Part shown: positions 5,384 to 5,873 of the stretch, piece by piece
How the letters are laid out: each line of letters opens with the position of its first letter
Numbering within the stretch: position 1 is the first letter of the stretch
DNA from: Alphaproteobacteria bacterium
Lineage (GTDB): Bacteria; Pseudomonadota; Alphaproteobacteria; Reyranellales; Reyranellaceae
Direction: 5' to 3'
Assembly: GCA_013290035.1 (NCBI GenBank)
Contig: JABCYT010000252.1
Location: forward strand, 1-5,873
DNA length: 5,873 bases
Notes under the pieces: generated by a model
Databases searched by the model: none
The model's input: the letters and a program-made list of their open reading frames with translations, nothing else
What the model was told of the DNA's origin: nothing
Made by a program: the position numbers and the translations under genes

Positions 5384-5746
5384 ATGGAAATGCCGAAGAA
5401 TATCTCCACCATCCTGTGGTCCGCCGCCGGCGGCGCCGCCCTCGCCATGGTCGTAGGCTTCAGCTGGGGCGGCTGGGTGACCGGCGGCTCCGCGCGGACA
5501 GCGCAGACCTCGGCCTCGCACGATGCCGTCGTGGTGGCGCTGGCGCCGATCTGCGCCGAGCGCTTCCGCGCCCAGAGCGACTCGGCCACCAAGATCGCCG
5601 AGCTCGCCAAGTCCAGCAGCTGGGACCGTGGCAACGTCGTCGCCAAGAGCGGCTATGCCACGATGCCGGGCAGCAAGGACGCCGACTCCGACGTCGCGCG
5701 GGCCTGCGGCGAGATGCTCGCCAATCCGCCGACGCCCAAGACCTGA
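5384..5746 (+). CDS. Small hypothetical protein with N-terminal membrane anchor
   Basis: A 120-residue protein of unknown function. After a short polar start (MEMPKN) a hydrophobic, glycine/alanine-rich segment at about residues 10-32 (ILWSAAGGAALAMVVGFSWGGWV) predicts one transmembrane anchor or an uncleaved signal, leaving about 85 residues probably outside the cytoplasm. That domain has two cysteines, C57 (in L-A-P-I-C) and C108 (in A-R-A-C-G), which could form a disulphide, plus W80 and a Y-A-T-M-P-G stretch at 91-96. The WGGWVTGG/LAPIC layout is familiar to me from short conserved hypothetical proteins of alphaproteobacteria, but I know no function. ATG 5384 is chosen for AAAGGA at 5372-5377, six bases away; an in-frame ATG at 5318 lacks such a site and would add a poorly coding 22 residues. 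It is divergent from ade and monocistronic. Confidence 0.8.
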   Translation: MEMPKNISTILWSAAGGAALAMVVGFSWGGWVTGGSARTAQTSASHDAVVVALAPICAERFRAQSDSATKIAELAKSSSWDRGNVVAKSGYATMPGSKDADSDVARACGEMLANPPTPKT

Positions 5747-5752
5747 ACGGCG

Positions 5753-5781
5753 GCGCCGGCTGCAGCACCTGTAGCCGGCGC
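5753..5781. terminator. Hairpin between converging genes, terminator-like
   Basis: GCGCCGGCTGCA (5753-5764) pairs with TGTAGCCGGCGC (5770-5781): 12 bp including one G·T (G·U in + strand RNA), with a 5-nt loop. It begins 6 nt after the stop of the small membrane protein and lies before the stop of the opposing gene. Only a short CTCTTA follows on the + strand, so it is a weak intrinsic terminator at best, but position and stability favour an end-of-transcript role. Confidence 0.6.
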
Positions 5782-5796
5782 TCTTACGCCGCGAGT

Positions 5797-5873
5797 CTAG
5801 CCGTTGCTCCGGCGTGAATCGGCCGGCGCCTCGGCGCGCGCGTCCATGCCGTAGTCGCGCAGCACGTGGGCCA
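5797..5873 (-). CDS. Unidentified protein, C-terminal end only (partial)
   Basis: Reading the minus strand from the window edge, 24 codons, AHVLRDYGMDARAEAPADSRRSNG, end in TAG at 5799-5797. Third codon positions are almost all G or C, as in the real genes nearby. The frame is placed tail to tail with the small membrane protein gene, with a terminator-like hairpin between them. The first part (AHVLRDYGMDARAE) looks like a helical end of a folded domain, and the rest like a disordered tail. No family is recognisable from so short a piece; the gene starts outside the window. Confidence 0.5.
   Translation of the reverse strand, partial: AHVLRDYGMDARAEAPADSRRSNG

Noticed and set aside
5078..5521. 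N-terminal extension of ade by 148 codons
   Set aside because: Family members begin near MKPMRDPL. The extension is serine/arginine-rich, overlaps the divergent gene and would not fit the normal length.
5523..5774. Alternative + frames over the small membrane protein gene
   Set aside because: Arginine/serine/proline-rich translations without a ribosome site; shadows of the 5384-5746 gene.

Overview
The window is GC-rich (roughly two thirds G+C by eye). Codons favour G or C in the third position, and most genes carry good Shine-Dalgarno sequences. Gene content and style suggest an alphaproteobacterium of the Rhizobiales/Rhodospirillales kind (Bradyrhizobium- or Reyranella-like). That placement is inference from style, not a database match. 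No mobile-element genes, rRNA, tRNA or CRISPR array were seen.

Left part (1-3264, all + strand): a compact run of five genes. It starts with the last 19 codons of a probable zinc-type alcohol dehydrogenase, followed 12 nt later by an MBL-fold metallo-hydrolase. After 30 nt comes a first short-chain dehydrogenase (SDR1). After 88 nt that hold a large inverted repeat comes a carboxymuconolactone decarboxylase-like protein (CMD), and after 1 nt a second, related dehydrogenase (SDR2). Spacing and shared direction suggest one operon or two adjacent ones. Three oxidoreductases, a hydrolase that could open lactones or esters, and a CMD-fold enzyme look like a small catabolic module for an alcohol- or lactone-containing compound. 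The substrate cannot be read from the sequence.

Middle part (3265-5077): a 30-nt-arm imperfect inverted repeat lies between SDR2 and a convergent adenine deaminase gene (ade, - strand, 575 residues, all catalytic motifs present). The repeat supplies the last two codons and the stop codon of ade. It probably also acts as a two-way transcription end.

Right part (5078-5873): a 306-nt divergent intergenic region contains several hairpins and a possible ade promoter placed so that the mRNA would be leaderless. It is followed by a 120-residue membrane-anchored protein of unknown function (+ strand), a hairpin resembling a terminator, and the last 24 codons of an unidentified - strand gene running off the window.

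The least ordinary items are the two dispersed-repeat-like inverted repeats placed exactly at gene ends, the SDR-CMD-SDR arrangement, and the structured divergent region. I see no clear evidence of a wholly new defence or mobile system.
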